DNA of 64,000 bases from Plantactinospora sp039889035 (lineage in GTDB: Bacteria; Actinomycetota; Actinomycetes; Mycobacteriales; Micromonosporaceae). Positions within the stretch are counted from its first letter, which is position 1, and each line of letters begins with the position of its first letter. This document shows, piece by piece, positions 50,147-59,136 of this stretch. Made by a program: the position numbers and the translations under genes. The DNA lies in contig JBDQQY010000003.1 of NCBI GenBank assembly GCA_039889035.1, positions 1-64,000 of the forward strand, given 5' to 3'. A model generated the notes under the pieces. The model was not told the DNA's origin and made no database searches. It saw only the letters and a list, made by a program, of their open reading frames with translations.

Positions 50147-50543
50147 GGTCGACGTCTTCACCGCGGTCGCCAACCCGACCCGGCGGCAACTGCTCGGCCT
50201 GCTGCTGGACCGGGGCGAACGGCCGGTGCAGGAGTTGGCCGACCACTTCGACATGCGCCGGCCGAGCCTGTCGGAGCACCTGCGGGTACTCAGGGACGCC
50301 GGCCTGGTGGTCGAGCACCGGGCCGGCCGGCAGCGGCTCTACTCGCTCCGCCCGGAGCCGCTGCGGGACGTGGCCGAGTGGCTGACCCCGTACGAGCGGT
50401 TCTGGCGGGAGAAGCTCGCCGGGCTCCGCGACCTGCTCGACGCGATGGGCGTCGAGGAGGGCACCGACGGCCCGCAGCAGACCGCGGCCGTGACATCCGA
50501 GCAGGGCCGGGCTTCCGGCGAGCAGGAGGGGGAACGACGATGA
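50139..50543 (+). CDS. ArsR-type HTH regulator
   Basis: A 134-residue winged-helix regulator: AVANPTRRQLLGLLLDRGERPVQ, EL-A-DHF region and MRRPSLSEHLRVLRDAGLVVEHR, the recognition helix and wing. Short metal-site cysteines of classic ArsR are absent, so it may sense something other than a metal. It begins at a GTG inside the end of the VOC gene and overlaps the SRPBCC gene by ATGA. It likely represses its own operon through the sites at 49713-49761. Confidence 0.85.
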   Translation: MAEVDVFTAVANPTRRQLLGLLLDRGERPVQELADHFDMRRPSLSEHLRVLRDAGLVVEHRAGRQRLYSLRPEPLRDVAEWLTPYERFWREKLAGLRDLLDAMGVEEGTDGPQQTAAVTSEQGRASGEQEGERR

Positions 50544-50998
50544 CCGAGCGCGGTGTGATCCGGGCCGACCAGTATCTCGCGCATCCACCCGGACGGGTCT
50601 GGCAGGCGCTCACCGAGCCCGACCTGCTGGCCCGGTGGTTCATGCCGAACGACTTCAAACCGGTGCCGGGACACCGGTTCACCTTCCAGACCATGGCCCG
50701 GCCCGACCACGACTTCGACGGCGTGGTGCACTGCGAGGTCCTGGAGGTCGAGCCGGAGCACCGGCTCCGGCTCTCCTGGGGCGGCGGGCACCTGGAGACC
50801 ACCGTCACCTGGACGCTGGCCGCCGAGGGGCGGGGCACCCGGCTCTTCGTCGAACACGCCGGCTTCGACCCCGACGACCCGGTCCAGCAACACGCCTTCA
50901 CCATCATGTCCGGCGGTTGGCGCGGCATGGTCTTCCGCCGCATCGCGGAACTGCTGACCGAACTGGACGGCCCAGCGGAGCGCGAGCCGGGCCGGTAG
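50540..50998 (+). CDS. SRPBCC-family (AHSA1-like) protein
   Basis: A 152-residue START-like protein: YLAHPPGRVWQALTEPDLLARWF at the start, WGGGHLETTVTWTLA and TRLFVEHAGFDPDD in the core, matching AHSA1-type SRPBCC domains that hold hydrophobic ligands. It is commonly encoded with ArsR regulators of this type. The ribosome site AGGAGGGGG is inside the ArsR gene. Confidence 0.85.
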   Translation: MTERGVIRADQYLAHPPGRVWQALTEPDLLARWFMPNDFKPVPGHRFTFQTMARPDHDFDGVVHCEVLEVEPEHRLRLSWGGGHLETTVTWTLAAEGRGTRLFVEHAGFDPDDPVQQHAFTIMSGGWRGMVFRRIAELLTELDGPAEREPGR

Positions 50999-51052
50999 CG
51001 CCGCTCCGGGACGAACGGACAGTCCGGCAGGGACCGGACAGGGGCTCTCCGC

Positions 51053-51109
51053 CGGGTCCGGACAGGACTGGCGGGTCCGGACAGGACTGGCGGGTCCGGA
51101 CAGGACGGT
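51053..51109. repeat. Three tandem 19-base repeats
   Basis: CGGGTCCGGACAGGACTGG at 51053, 51072 and 51091 (the third with changes near its end). It follows the SRPBCC stop and precedes the convergent membrane-protein gene. GTCCGGAC is a word also seen in the array at 1653-4344, but the rest of the unit is different. Confidence 0.7.
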
Positions 51110-51160
51110 GGTGGTCGGGTTTCCCGGCGGGGCAGGACCCGGTCGGGTTGTCCCGGCCGG

Positions 51161-52060
51161 TCAGGACGGGGCGGGGCCGGTCGTGGCGGGGCCGAGCCCG
51201 CCACCTGCCGGCGCGACACCGAGGCCGCCGCCGGAGACCCTCGCCGCCACCGCGCCGGCCGTACCGGGACGGGTCAACGCGGCCCGGCCGACCGCCGGCA
51301 CCAGCCGCCGGGCCCGCCAGGCAATCCCGATGCCGGCGGCGAGCACGAACATCGCGCCGAGGGCGTGCAGTGCCGAGGCCAGCATCCCGCCGACGCCGAG
51401 CAGCGGAGCCGCGATCATCAGGAGTACGCCGTCGGACTGGCTGAACACTCCGGACCGGTGCAGCGCCAGACCGGTCAGCCACCAGCCGAGGGAGTAGAGC
51501 ACTCCGCCGCTGACGGCGATGACCTGGCCCGCCCTGCCGAACGCCGCCGTGGAATCCGGCAGCCCGCCGAACGGGAGTACCAGCATCGTTCCGGCGACCG
51601 CGACCAGCAGGCCGGCCGTGCCGGCGCGCCGGGTGCGGGTGGTGACCAGCAGGCTGGCCAGCGCCATCAGTGCGAGCAGACCGAGCCAGAGCGCACCGAT
51701 CCAGCCGAGCAGGTGGGCCGGACGCTGCTGGGTGAGGAACGGGGCGTTCCCGGCGCCGACCAGCGTCACCGAACCGTACACAATGGCATAACCGGGCAGT
51801 GACCAGACGGCGAGCCGGGCCAGCCGGCGCAGCGACCAGGCCCAGCTCGCGTCGCTGGCCGGTTCGCTGGTGCCGCGCTCCACCACGAACGGCAGGAAAC
51901 CGAAGCCGCCGTACGGCCAGCGCCCCGAGACCGGGTCCACCGCGCCGCCGGCGCCCGGTCCGACGCCGGGTGTCCGCTTCGGCACGGTCGACGGCTGTGC
52001 GAGCGCGGGATCACGCTTGGGGTTCGAGGGGTGGTTTTCCGGTTTCGAGGGGTGGATCAC
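51161..52060 (-). CDS. Membrane protein of unknown function
   Basis: A 299-residue protein, GTG start. A cytosolic Pro-rich N-terminus (about 1-80) with a short internal repeat is followed by about six hydrophobic helices (for example SLPGYAIVYGSVTLVG, LGLLALMALASLLV, GGMLASALHALGAMFVLAAG). No known family is recognised. Codon use and helix pattern support coding. Confidence 0.65.
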   Translation of the reverse strand: MIHPSKPENHPSNPKRDPALAQPSTVPKRTPGVGPGAGGAVDPVSGRWPYGGFGFLPFVVERGTSEPASDASWAWSLRRLARLAVWSLPGYAIVYGSVTLVGAGNAPFLTQQRPAHLLGWIGALWLGLLALMALASLLVTTRTRRAGTAGLLVAVAGTMLVLPFGGLPDSTAAFGRAGQVIAVSGGVLYSLGWWLTGLALHRSGVFSQSDGVLLMIAAPLLGVGGMLASALHALGAMFVLAAGIGIAWRARRLVPAVGRAALTRPGTAGAVAARVSGGGLGVAPAGGGLGPATTGPAPS

Positions 52061-52225
52061 GCGCCGTCACCTCGCTCAACGTGCTGCGCGGGCGGGCGCG
52101 GGCGCGATCCGCTTCGACGCCCCGCTCCTTCACACCACCCGTCGCTAGACCGATCGTGTCAGGTGTCGGGGCGCCGCGCGGACGCTTTGCTGGAATAAGC
52201 CGGGCAGGGCCGGGACGTCGGCCGG

Positions 52226-53338
52226 TCAGCCGCGCTCGGGCTGCTTATCCACAGTGGAGTCGTCGAGCAGGCTGGCCGGCGGGACCGGTTCCGGCGCCGG
52301 CAACTCCTGCGTACCGGTGGGCCGGGACGTCACCTGCGCCTCGGCGGCGCGTACCTCGGCGTTGACCTCCTGGGCCGCCTCGGCCGCCGCCCGGGCCGCC
52401 TCCGCCGCCTCGCGCTCGACCGCACCGGCGTCGACCCTCGCCCGGGGCTCGTCGCCGACCATCTGGCTGAGTCCGCCCAACGCGCCGCCCAGCCCTTCGA
52501 GCGCCTTGTTCAACTCGGCGGGCACGATCCAGACCTTGTTGGCGGTCCCGTTGGCGATCTGCGGCAGCGCCTGGAGGTACTGGTACGCCAGCACCTTCTG
52601 GCTCGGGTTGGCCTGGTGGATCGCGTCGAAGACGGTACGGATCGCCTTGGCCTGGCCCTCCGCCTGGAGGATCCGGGCCTGCCGGTCACCGTCGGCGCGG
52701 AGCACCGCGGCCTGCTTCTCACCCTCGGCGGAGAGGATCTGCGACTGCTTGTGCCCCTCGGCGTTCAGGATCGCTGCCCGGCGGTCCCGCTCGGCGCGCA
52801 TCTGCTTCTCCATCGAGTCGCGGATGCTCGGCGGCGGCTCGATGGCCTTGATCTCCACCCGGGTCACCTTGATGCCCCACCGTCCGGTCGTCTCGTCGAG
52901 TACGCCGGAGAGGTGCCGGTTGATCTCCTCGCGGCTGGTCAGCGCCCGCTCCAGGTCGAGCGAGCCGATGACGTTCCGCAGGGTGGTCACCGTCAACTGC
53001 TCGATGGCCTGGAGGAAGTTCGAGATCTCGTAGGTCGCCTTCACCGAGTCGACGACCTTGAAGTAGAGCACCGTGTCGATCGAGACGACCAGGTTGTCCG
53101 AGGTGATCACGGGCTGCGGCGGGAAGCTGACCACCTGCTCCCGCATGTCGACCTTGGTGCGTACCGCGTCGATGAACGGCACCAGAAGGTTGAGGCCGGG
53201 ATGAAGGGTGCGCTTGTACTTCCCGAGCCGCTCGACCACGTCCTGACGCTGCTGCGGGACGATCCGCACCGCCCGGATCAGCGTGACCACCGCGATCAGG
53301 GCCACGGCGGCCAACAATATGCCCATCACAGTATCCAC
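52226..53338 (-). CDS. SPFH/band 7 (stomatin-like) protein
   Basis: About 370 residues. One N-terminal membrane helix (GILLAAVALIAVVTLI), then the SPFH domain (VVERLGKYKRTLHPGLNLLVPF) and a coiled-coil region rich in Ala/Glu (AEGHKQSQILSAEGEKQAAV). Such proteins form large membrane rings that organise lipids and proteases. GTG 53338 is chosen because AGAGGT lies 7 bases upstream. A GTG at 53347 overlaps the NfeD stop. The NfeD gene directly upstream is its standard partner. Confidence 0.88.
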   Translation of the reverse strand: MDTVMGILLAAVALIAVVTLIRAVRIVPQQRQDVVERLGKYKRTLHPGLNLLVPFIDAVRTKVDMREQVVSFPPQPVITSDNLVVSIDTVLYFKVVDSVKATYEISNFLQAIEQLTVTTLRNVIGSLDLERALTSREEINRHLSGVLDETTGRWGIKVTRVEIKAIEPPPSIRDSMEKQMRAERDRRAAILNAEGHKQSQILSAEGEKQAAVLRADGDRQARILQAEGQAKAIRTVFDAIHQANPSQKVLAYQYLQALPQIANGTANKVWIVPAELNKALEGLGGALGGLSQMVGDEPRARVDAGAVEREAAEAARAAAEAAQEVNAEVRAAEAQVTSRPTGTQELPAPEPVPPASLLDDSTVDKQPERG

Positions 53339-53343
53339 ACCGC

Positions 53344-53817
53344 TCACCTCTTTGTATCGGGCTGCTCATCAATAGCGTCGAAATCCTCGTGCCACACCAG
53401 CGCGGTCACGCCCTTGACCTCGATCACCCGCACCCGGTCGCCGGGGGCGAACACCTGGGTCGCGTCGTAGGAACGGGCGGTCCAGATCTCACCGTCGATC
53501 TTCACCACCCCGCTGTTGGCGTCCACCCGTTCGAGCACCAGTGCGGTGCTCCCGGCAATCGCCTGCACGCCGAACGGCTGCTCGTCGCCGGTCAGCGCGG
53601 ACTGGCGGTGTCGTTGGACGACCGGGCGGGCAAAGACCAGGGTCAACGCCGAGACTGCGGCGAAGACCACCGCCTGGAGCGCCAGCGGGGCGCCGAGGGC
53701 CGCCGCGCCGGCCGCGGCGAACGCCCCGATCCCGAACATGACCAGGAAGAGGGTCGTCGTGAAGATCTCCGCGACGACCAGCACGACGCCCAATACGATC
53801 CACAGGAGCGGCTCCAC
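53344..53817 (-). CDS. NfeD-family membrane protein
   Basis: A 157-residue protein with four hydrophobic segments (PLLWIVLGVVLVVAEIF and others) and a C-terminal OB-fold domain (GSTALVLERVDANSGVVKIDGEIWTARS). NfeD proteins pair with SPFH proteins in membrane microdomains. GTG start at 53817. The C-terminus lies 5 bases before the SPFH start, so the pair forms an operon. Confidence 0.88.
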   Translation of the reverse strand: MEPLLWIVLGVVLVVAEIFTTTLFLVMFGIGAFAAAGAAALGAPLALQAVVFAAVSALTLVFARPVVQRHRQSALTGDEQPFGVQAIAGSTALVLERVDANSGVVKIDGEIWTARSYDATQVFAPGDRVRVIEVKGVTALVWHEDFDAIDEQPDTKR

Positions 53818-53999
53818 ACGTCGATCCTGGCACGCCCGCGCCCATAACGGCGACCCACGATCGACGCACATAAGATCCCGCATGCCGAGATCCGGGTAAT
53901 CGGGATTTCCCGCGCCCCGGTCCAGCCCGGTTCCGCCCCGCACGGTCCGGTTCGGATAATTCAGTCCGGTTCCCGTACCCGAGTCCCAGGAGGCAGCCC

Positions 54000-55373
54000 G
54001 TGGCCCCCCTGCCGCCGGAGTCCGGCCTACTGCCGGAGACCACCCGCCGGATCGACGCGCTCGTCGCCCAGGCCCAGGCCGCCGGCCGGGCGCCCTCGCT
54101 GATCGTCGGGGTGCTCCGGGCCCCGGCCGCCGCCGGACCCGGTCCGGGCGACGGGCTCGTGCACGTCGCCACGGCCGGCGAGACCCCACCGCCGGACCCG
54201 GACATCCAGTACCGGATCGGCTCGATCACCAAGACGATGACCGCGGTACTGCTGCTGCGCAAGCGCGACGAGGGGCTGCTCGACCTGGACGATCCGCTGG
54301 ACCGGTACCTGCCCGGCAACCCGGTCGGGGGCGTCCGGCTCCGTCAACTCCTCGGCCACGCCGCCGGCCTGCAACGCGAACCGGACGGCGAGTGGTGGGA
54401 ACGCTCCGCCGGTGCCGGCCTGGACGCCCTGCTGGCCGGTCTGACCAGCGACAAGCTGGCCTTCCCGGCACACCGCACCTTCCACTACTCCAACCTGGCG
54501 TACGGGCTGCTCGGGGCGGTGCTGGAGCGGGTCACCGGGGAGTCCTGGTGGAAGCTCGTCCGGTCCCGGCTGCTCGATCCACTGGGGATGGTCCGCACCT
54601 CCTACCAACCGGCCGAGCCGTACGCCCGCGGCTACGTCGTACATCCCTGGCACGGCACACTGCGCGAGGAGCCGCGTACCGACACCGGGGCGATGGCTCC
54701 GGCCGGGCAGCTCTGGGCCAGCCTGGCCGACCTGGCCCGGTGGGCCGGCTTCCTCGCCGACCCGGATCCGGAGATCCTCGCCCCGGACACCCTGGCCGAG
54801 ATGTGCGTTCCGGTGGCGATGGCCGATCTGGACGCCTGGACCGCCGGCTACGGGCTCGGCGTGGAACTGCACCGAATCGGCGAACGGGTGTACACCGGGC
54901 ACGGCGGCTCGATGCCCGGCTACGTGGCCACGCTCTCGGTGCACCGGCCGTCCGGCACCGGCGTGGTCGGCTTCGCCAACGCGTACGGGCTGCGCGCCGG
55001 ATCAGTGCCGGTGCTCGGCCGGCAGGTGCTCAGTACGGTGCTCGACGCCGAACCCCCGCCGGTCCGGCCCTGGCGTCCGGCGACCGCACCCCCGGCCCCG
55101 GAGATCGCCGAATTGACCGGCCGCTGGTGGTGGATGGGCCGGGAGTTCGAGATCGCCTGGGAGCCGAACGCCGAGGAACTGGTGGTCACCCAACTGCCGG
55201 TCGGTGCCGTACCGCGCTGGCGGTTCGGCCGGGACGCCACCGACCGCTGGCGGGGCCGTTCCGGGATGAACAACGGTGAGATCCTCGCCGTCCGGCGCGA
55301 CCCGACCGGCGCGGCCACGGCCCTGGACATCGCCACCTTCGTCTTCACCCGCGACCCCGACCGCCTCGGCTGA
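54000..55373 (+). CDS. Serine hydrolase of the class C beta-lactamase family
   Basis: A 457-residue penicillin-binding-protein-like hydrolase. The SxxK motif is at 75-78 (SITKT), the YxN motif in FHYSNLAYG and HxG in YTGHGGSMPG. A C-terminal domain of about 110 residues follows. Such enzymes are esterases or D-aminopeptidases. There is no signal peptide, so a cytosolic role is likely. GTG start at 54000 with AGGAGG 8 bases upstream. Confidence 0.85.
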   Translation: MAPLPPESGLLPETTRRIDALVAQAQAAGRAPSLIVGVLRAPAAAGPGPGDGLVHVATAGETPPPDPDIQYRIGSITKTMTAVLLLRKRDEGLLDLDDPLDRYLPGNPVGGVRLRQLLGHAAGLQREPDGEWWERSAGAGLDALLAGLTSDKLAFPAHRTFHYSNLAYGLLGAVLERVTGESWWKLVRSRLLDPLGMVRTSYQPAEPYARGYVVHPWHGTLREEPRTDTGAMAPAGQLWASLADLARWAGFLADPDPEILAPDTLAEMCVPVAMADLDAWTAGYGLGVELHRIGERVYTGHGGSMPGYVATLSVHRPSGTGVVGFANAYGLRAGSVPVLGRQVLSTVLDAEPPPVRPWRPATAPPAPEIAELTGRWWWMGREFEIAWEPNAEELVVTQLPVGAVPRWRFGRDATDRWRGRSGMNNGEILAVRRDPTGAATALDIATFVFTRDPDRLG

Positions 55374-55428
55374 GCCGGCAGCTCGGCTGAGCCGGCACCG
55401 GAGGTTCGCCGGTGGCGGGGAAGGCGGC

Positions 55429-56247
55429 TCAGGGTGCGGACGGGGCCGTGACGAAGTCGATGAGCCGTTCCATCGCGTTGATCAGGGGTGTCTCCACGTC
55501 GTGGAAGTTGTCCACCCGGGCGAGGATGCGCCGCCACATCTCGGCCGGCTCGGCAACCCCGAGGGCGGCACAGACGCCCTCCTTCCACGGCCGTCCCGGC
55601 GGCACCACGGGCCACGCCCGGATGCCGAGCGCCGACGGCTTCACGGCCTGCCACACGTCGACGTACGGGTGTCCGGTGACCAGCACGTCCGGCGAGGTGA
55701 CCGCCGCGACGATCCGGCTCTCCTTCGAGCCGGGCACCAGGTGGTCGACGAGCACACCCAGCCGCCGTCCCGGCCCCGGGCCGAACTCGCGGACCCGAGA
55801 CGCGAGCGCGTCGATGCCGTCCAACGGCTCCACCACCACGCCCTCGATCCGCAGGTCGTCGCCCCAGATCCGCTCCACCAGCGCCGCGTCGTGCACGCCC
55901 TCCACCCAGATCCGGCTGGCCTTGGCCACCTGGGCGCGTACCCCGGCCACCGCCACCGATCCGGAGGCGGTCCGTCGGCGCGGCGCCGGTGCCGCCGACG
56001 GCGCCGGCCGGCGCAACGTCACCGGCTGCCCGTCGAGCAGGAACGCCGCCGGCAGCAGCGGGAAGTTCCGCCGCCGGCCGTGCCGGTCCTCCAGCACCAC
56101 CGCACCGGACTCGAAACCCACCACCGCGCCGCAAAACCCCGAGTCGGCGTCCTCGACGACCAGGTCGGCCTCGGCCGGCACCTCCGGTGTCACCTTGCGC
56201 CGCCGCCAGTCCCCGGCGAGCACGTCGTCGCCGTACATCCTCCCCAT
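55429..56247 (-). CDS. DUF3097-family protein
   Basis: A 272-residue actinobacterial protein. It opens with YGDDVLAGDWRRRKVTPEVP and carries a TOPRIM-like segment, SRIWVEGVHDAALVERIWGD, with the invariant Glu and a later LGVLVDHLVPGSK where an Asp pair would bind metal. The DUF3097 family is found across Actinobacteria and has no settled function. Start ATG 56247 has no ribosome site. An ATG 9 bases inside is possible. It converges with the serine hydrolase. Confidence 0.8.
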   Translation of the reverse strand: MGRMYGDDVLAGDWRRRKVTPEVPAEADLVVEDADSGFCGAVVGFESGAVVLEDRHGRRRNFPLLPAAFLLDGQPVTLRRPAPSAAPAPRRRTASGSVAVAGVRAQVAKASRIWVEGVHDAALVERIWGDDLRIEGVVVEPLDGIDALASRVREFGPGPGRRLGVLVDHLVPGSKESRIVAAVTSPDVLVTGHPYVDVWQAVKPSALGIRAWPVVPPGRPWKEGVCAALGVAEPAEMWRRILARVDNFHDVETPLINAMERLIDFVTAPSAP

Positions 56248-56347
56248 GGGAGGCGACGCTAGCCGCTCGCGGCCGACCGGTCGGCGTTGACGCGCCGCCG
56301 GGCCCGCACCCGAGACAGCCGACACAGGAAGCACGTACCCTAGCCGC

Positions 56348-57139
56348 ATGTCCCCCGCAACGGGCGCGGCGACTCTCGTGGCGCGCCGGTCCAGCCGCTT
56401 TGTGGCCTGGGTACGCGCATGGCGTGCCGGGCTGGTGCCGTACGACGAGATCGCCGACGAGATCGCCGCCGGCGAGGAGCACCTCGTCGCCGACGCCCCC
56501 GGCGCCTGGACCGACATACCGCTGCGCGACGCGCTCTCCGCCTTCTCCAAACTCTCGCCCGACGAGATCCGGCTGGTGCTGCCCGCTCCCGGCGATCCGC
56601 GCGGGCTCCCCGGTCCCGGCCCGTTCGCCTCGGCGGCCCTGCTGGCCGGCGAGGCGGTGGTGGCCCGCGGCCTGGGTGTGATTCCCGAGGTACGCACGCA
56701 CACCAGCGGGTCCGGCGTGACGTTCGAGACGGTGCTGTGGCGGGTCCATCCGCTGCCGGAGACCGCTCCGGCCGCCTCGCTGGGCAATCCCGGTGCGGCC
56801 GAGGCCGAGGCCGAGCTGGCGGTGACCCTGGCCGAGGCGACCGCGGCGCTGACCCGGCTCGACGTCGCGCAGTGGCGTCCGGAGCTGGCCGGTGCGCTCG
56901 CCGCACTGCGCCGCCCGGACAACGGGATGGACCTGCCGCCCGGCTTCGACCCGCGGTCCCGCCGGCTCTTCGCCCGGGCCAGCGTGCTGGACCAGGTGCT
57001 CGCGCTGGCCGAGCACGCCGCACCCGGTGGTTCCGTCAACGGTTACGAGGCACAGCAGCGCGACGCCGCGCTGCGCCCGCTCACCGCCGCCTGCCGACGG
57101 GCGGTCGTGGCCGCCTGCAACGCCCCGCTCTCGGCCTGA
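56348..57139 (+). CDS. Conserved actinobacterial protein of unknown function
   Basis: A 263-residue cytosolic protein with no recognised domain. It is rich in Ala and Leu, with a DEIRLVLPAPGDPRGLPGPG segment that may be a loop. TACCCT at 56336-56341 lies 6 bases before the ATG, so it is probably leaderless. Coding is supported by codon use. Confidence 0.65.
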   Translation: MSPATGAATLVARRSSRFVAWVRAWRAGLVPYDEIADEIAAGEEHLVADAPGAWTDIPLRDALSAFSKLSPDEIRLVLPAPGDPRGLPGPGPFASAALLAGEAVVARGLGVIPEVRTHTSGSGVTFETVLWRVHPLPETAPAASLGNPGAAEAEAELAVTLAEATAALTRLDVAQWRPELAGALAALRRPDNGMDLPPGFDPRSRRLFARASVLDQVLALAEHAAPGGSVNGYEAQQRDAALRPLTAACRRAVVAACNAPLSA

Positions 57140-57185
57140 CCCCGCCGGCACCGCTCGGTCGTCGGCGGACCGGCCGCGGCCGGAC

Positions 57186-57965
57186 TCAGATCTCGTCGAT
57201 CAGGTCGGCGACCGAGGAGACGATCCGGGACGGCAGGTACGGATAGCGTTCCGCCTCGGCCCGGGTGCTGATCCCGGTCAGCACCAGCACGGTCTGCAAC
57301 CCGGCCTCCAGCCCGCAGAGGATGTCGGTGTCCATCCGGTCACCGATCATCGCGGTCGTCTCGGAGTGCGCGTCGATGGTGTTCAGCGCCGAACGCATCA
57401 TCATCGGGTTCGGCTTGCCGACGAAGTACGGCTCCACCCCGGTCGCCTTCGAGATCATCGCAGCCACCGAACCGGCGGCCGGCAGGGCACCCTCGGCGGA
57501 CGGGCCGGTCGGATCCGGATTGGTGCAGATGAACCGGGCCCCGCCGTCGATCAGCCGGACCGCCTTGGTGATCGCCTCGAAGCTGTACGTCCGGGTCTCG
57601 CCCAGCACCACGTAGTCGGGTGCGAAGTCGGTCAGCACGTACCCCACGGCGTGCATCGCGGTGGTCAGCCCGGCCTCCCCGATCACGTACGCCGTGCCGC
57701 CGGGGCGCTGGTCGGCCAGGAACTGCGCGGTGGCCAGCGCGGCGGTCCAGATCGCATGCTCGGGGACGTCGAAGCCCATCCGGTTCAGCCGGGCCTGGAG
57801 GTCCCGGGCGGTGTAGATCGAGTTGTTGGTGAGGATCAGGAACGGCTTGCCCGAGGCGCGCAGTGCCCGGACGAACTCGGGCGCACCCGGTACCGGCTGG
57901 CCCTCGTGCACCAACACCCCGTCCATGTCGGTGAGCCAGCTCTCCACCGGCTTCCGGTCGCTCAT
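57186..57965 (-). CDS. HAD-IIA (NagD-like) phosphatase
   Basis: A 259-residue haloacid dehalogenase. Motif I is TDMDGVLV (Asp13 nucleophile, Asp15), motif II in ILTNNS, and motif IV in MIGDRMDTDILCG. These enzymes remove phosphate from nucleotides or sugar phosphates. GGAGGG precedes the ATG by 6 bases. It lies next to hemH on the same strand with 64 bases between. Confidence 0.88.
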   Translation of the reverse strand: MSDRKPVESWLTDMDGVLVHEGQPVPGAPEFVRALRASGKPFLILTNNSIYTARDLQARLNRMGFDVPEHAIWTAALATAQFLADQRPGGTAYVIGEAGLTTAMHAVGYVLTDFAPDYVVLGETRTYSFEAITKAVRLIDGGARFICTNPDPTGPSAEGALPAAGSVAAMISKATGVEPYFVGKPNPMMMRSALNTIDAHSETTAMIGDRMDTDILCGLEAGLQTVLVLTGISTRAEAERYPYLPSRIVSSVADLIDEI

Positions 57966-58029
57966 GCCGGCCCTCCGCTGCGGTGGGCGTACGGGCTGCT
58001 CTCGTTCATGACTCTCCTACGGGGTGGGG

Positions 58030-59058
58030 TCAGGGGCGCCGGGCCGGCTGGCAGCAACCGGCCGGGCAGGTGTCCCAGGCGGGCAGCGTACCCAGCCGGC
58101 GTCGCGCCGCCGTGTCGGCCGGGTTAAGCCGCTCGGTCACCAGCTCCCGGACCATCGCCACGAACCTCGGGTCGGTGCCCGGGGTACCGGCCCGGACGAA
58201 GTCGAGGCCGAGCTGCTTGGCGGTCGCCGCCGCCTCGGTGTCCAGGTCCCAGACCACCTCCAGGTGGTCGGAGACGAAGCCGACCGGGCTGACCACCACC
58301 GAGGTGACTCCGTCGGCGGCGAGCGCCCGCAGGTGGTCGTTGACGTCCGGCTCCAGCCACGGCACCTGGGGCGGGCCGGAGCGGCTCTGCCAGACCAGGT
58401 CGTACGGCAGGCCGGGGGCGGCCCGCTCGGCCACCAGCGCGGCGGTCTCGCGGAGCTGGGCCTCGTACCGGCCGCCCTGCGGTCCGGCGGAGGCGGCCAT
58501 CGAGACCGGGATCGAGTGGGCGGTGAAGACCAGCCGGGTGCTCTCCCGCCGGGCCGGGTCGAGGGTGGCCAGCGCGTTGGCCACCGCGTCGGCGTGCGGC
58601 TCGACGAACCCGGGATGGTCCCAGTACTGCCGCAGCTTCTCGATCCGGGGCGCGTCCGGGCCCACCGCCGCGCGGGCGGTCGCGATGTCCTCCAGGTATT
58701 GCCGGCAGGAGGAGTAGCCGCCGTAGGCGCTGGTCACGAAGCCGAGAGCCGAGGTGACGCCGTCGTCGCGGAGCTGGGCCACAGTGTCGGCGAGCATCGG
58801 ATGCCAGTTGCGGTTGCCCCAGTACACCGGGAGGTCGAGCCCGTGCGCGGCGAAGTCGGCGCGGATCGCGGCGAGCAGGTCCCGGCACTGCTGGTTGATC
58901 GGCGACACGCCACCGAAGTGCTGGTAGTGCTCGGCGACCTCGGCCAGCCGGGCCGGTGGCACGTTCCGCCCCCGGGTGACGTTGGCCAGGAACGGCAGGA
59001 CGTCCTCCGGCCGTTCCGGGCCACCGAACGAGATCAACACAACGGCGTCGTACGACAT
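58030..59058 (-). CDS. hemH: Ferrochelatase (coproporphyrin III type)
   Basis: A 342-residue enzyme that inserts iron into porphyrin. The iron-site His is in FTAHSIP (His181), and the tail CPAGCC (331-336) matches the Cys-rich end of actinobacterial ferrochelatases, which hold a [2Fe-2S] cluster with an internal Cys (probably that in GGYSSCRQ). In actinobacteria the substrate is coproporphyrin III (CpfC). It lies after fabG and inhA on the same strand, as in mycobacteria. Confidence 0.92.
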   Translation of the reverse strand: MSYDAVVLISFGGPERPEDVLPFLANVTRGRNVPPARLAEVAEHYQHFGGVSPINQQCRDLLAAIRADFAAHGLDLPVYWGNRNWHPMLADTVAQLRDDGVTSALGFVTSAYGGYSSCRQYLEDIATARAAVGPDAPRIEKLRQYWDHPGFVEPHADAVANALATLDPARRESTRLVFTAHSIPVSMAASAGPQGGRYEAQLRETAALVAERAAPGLPYDLVWQSRSGPPQVPWLEPDVNDHLRALAADGVTSVVVSPVGFVSDHLEVVWDLDTEAAATAKQLGLDFVRAGTPGTDPRFVAMVRELVTERLNPADTAARRRLGTLPAWDTCPAGCCQPARRP

Positions 59059-59136
59059 GCCACCATTGTTCCCGCCCCGGCCGAGCCGGCCGGCAGGGCC
59101 CCGCCCGCCGGCAGCGCCGGCCGGACGGGACCTTCC

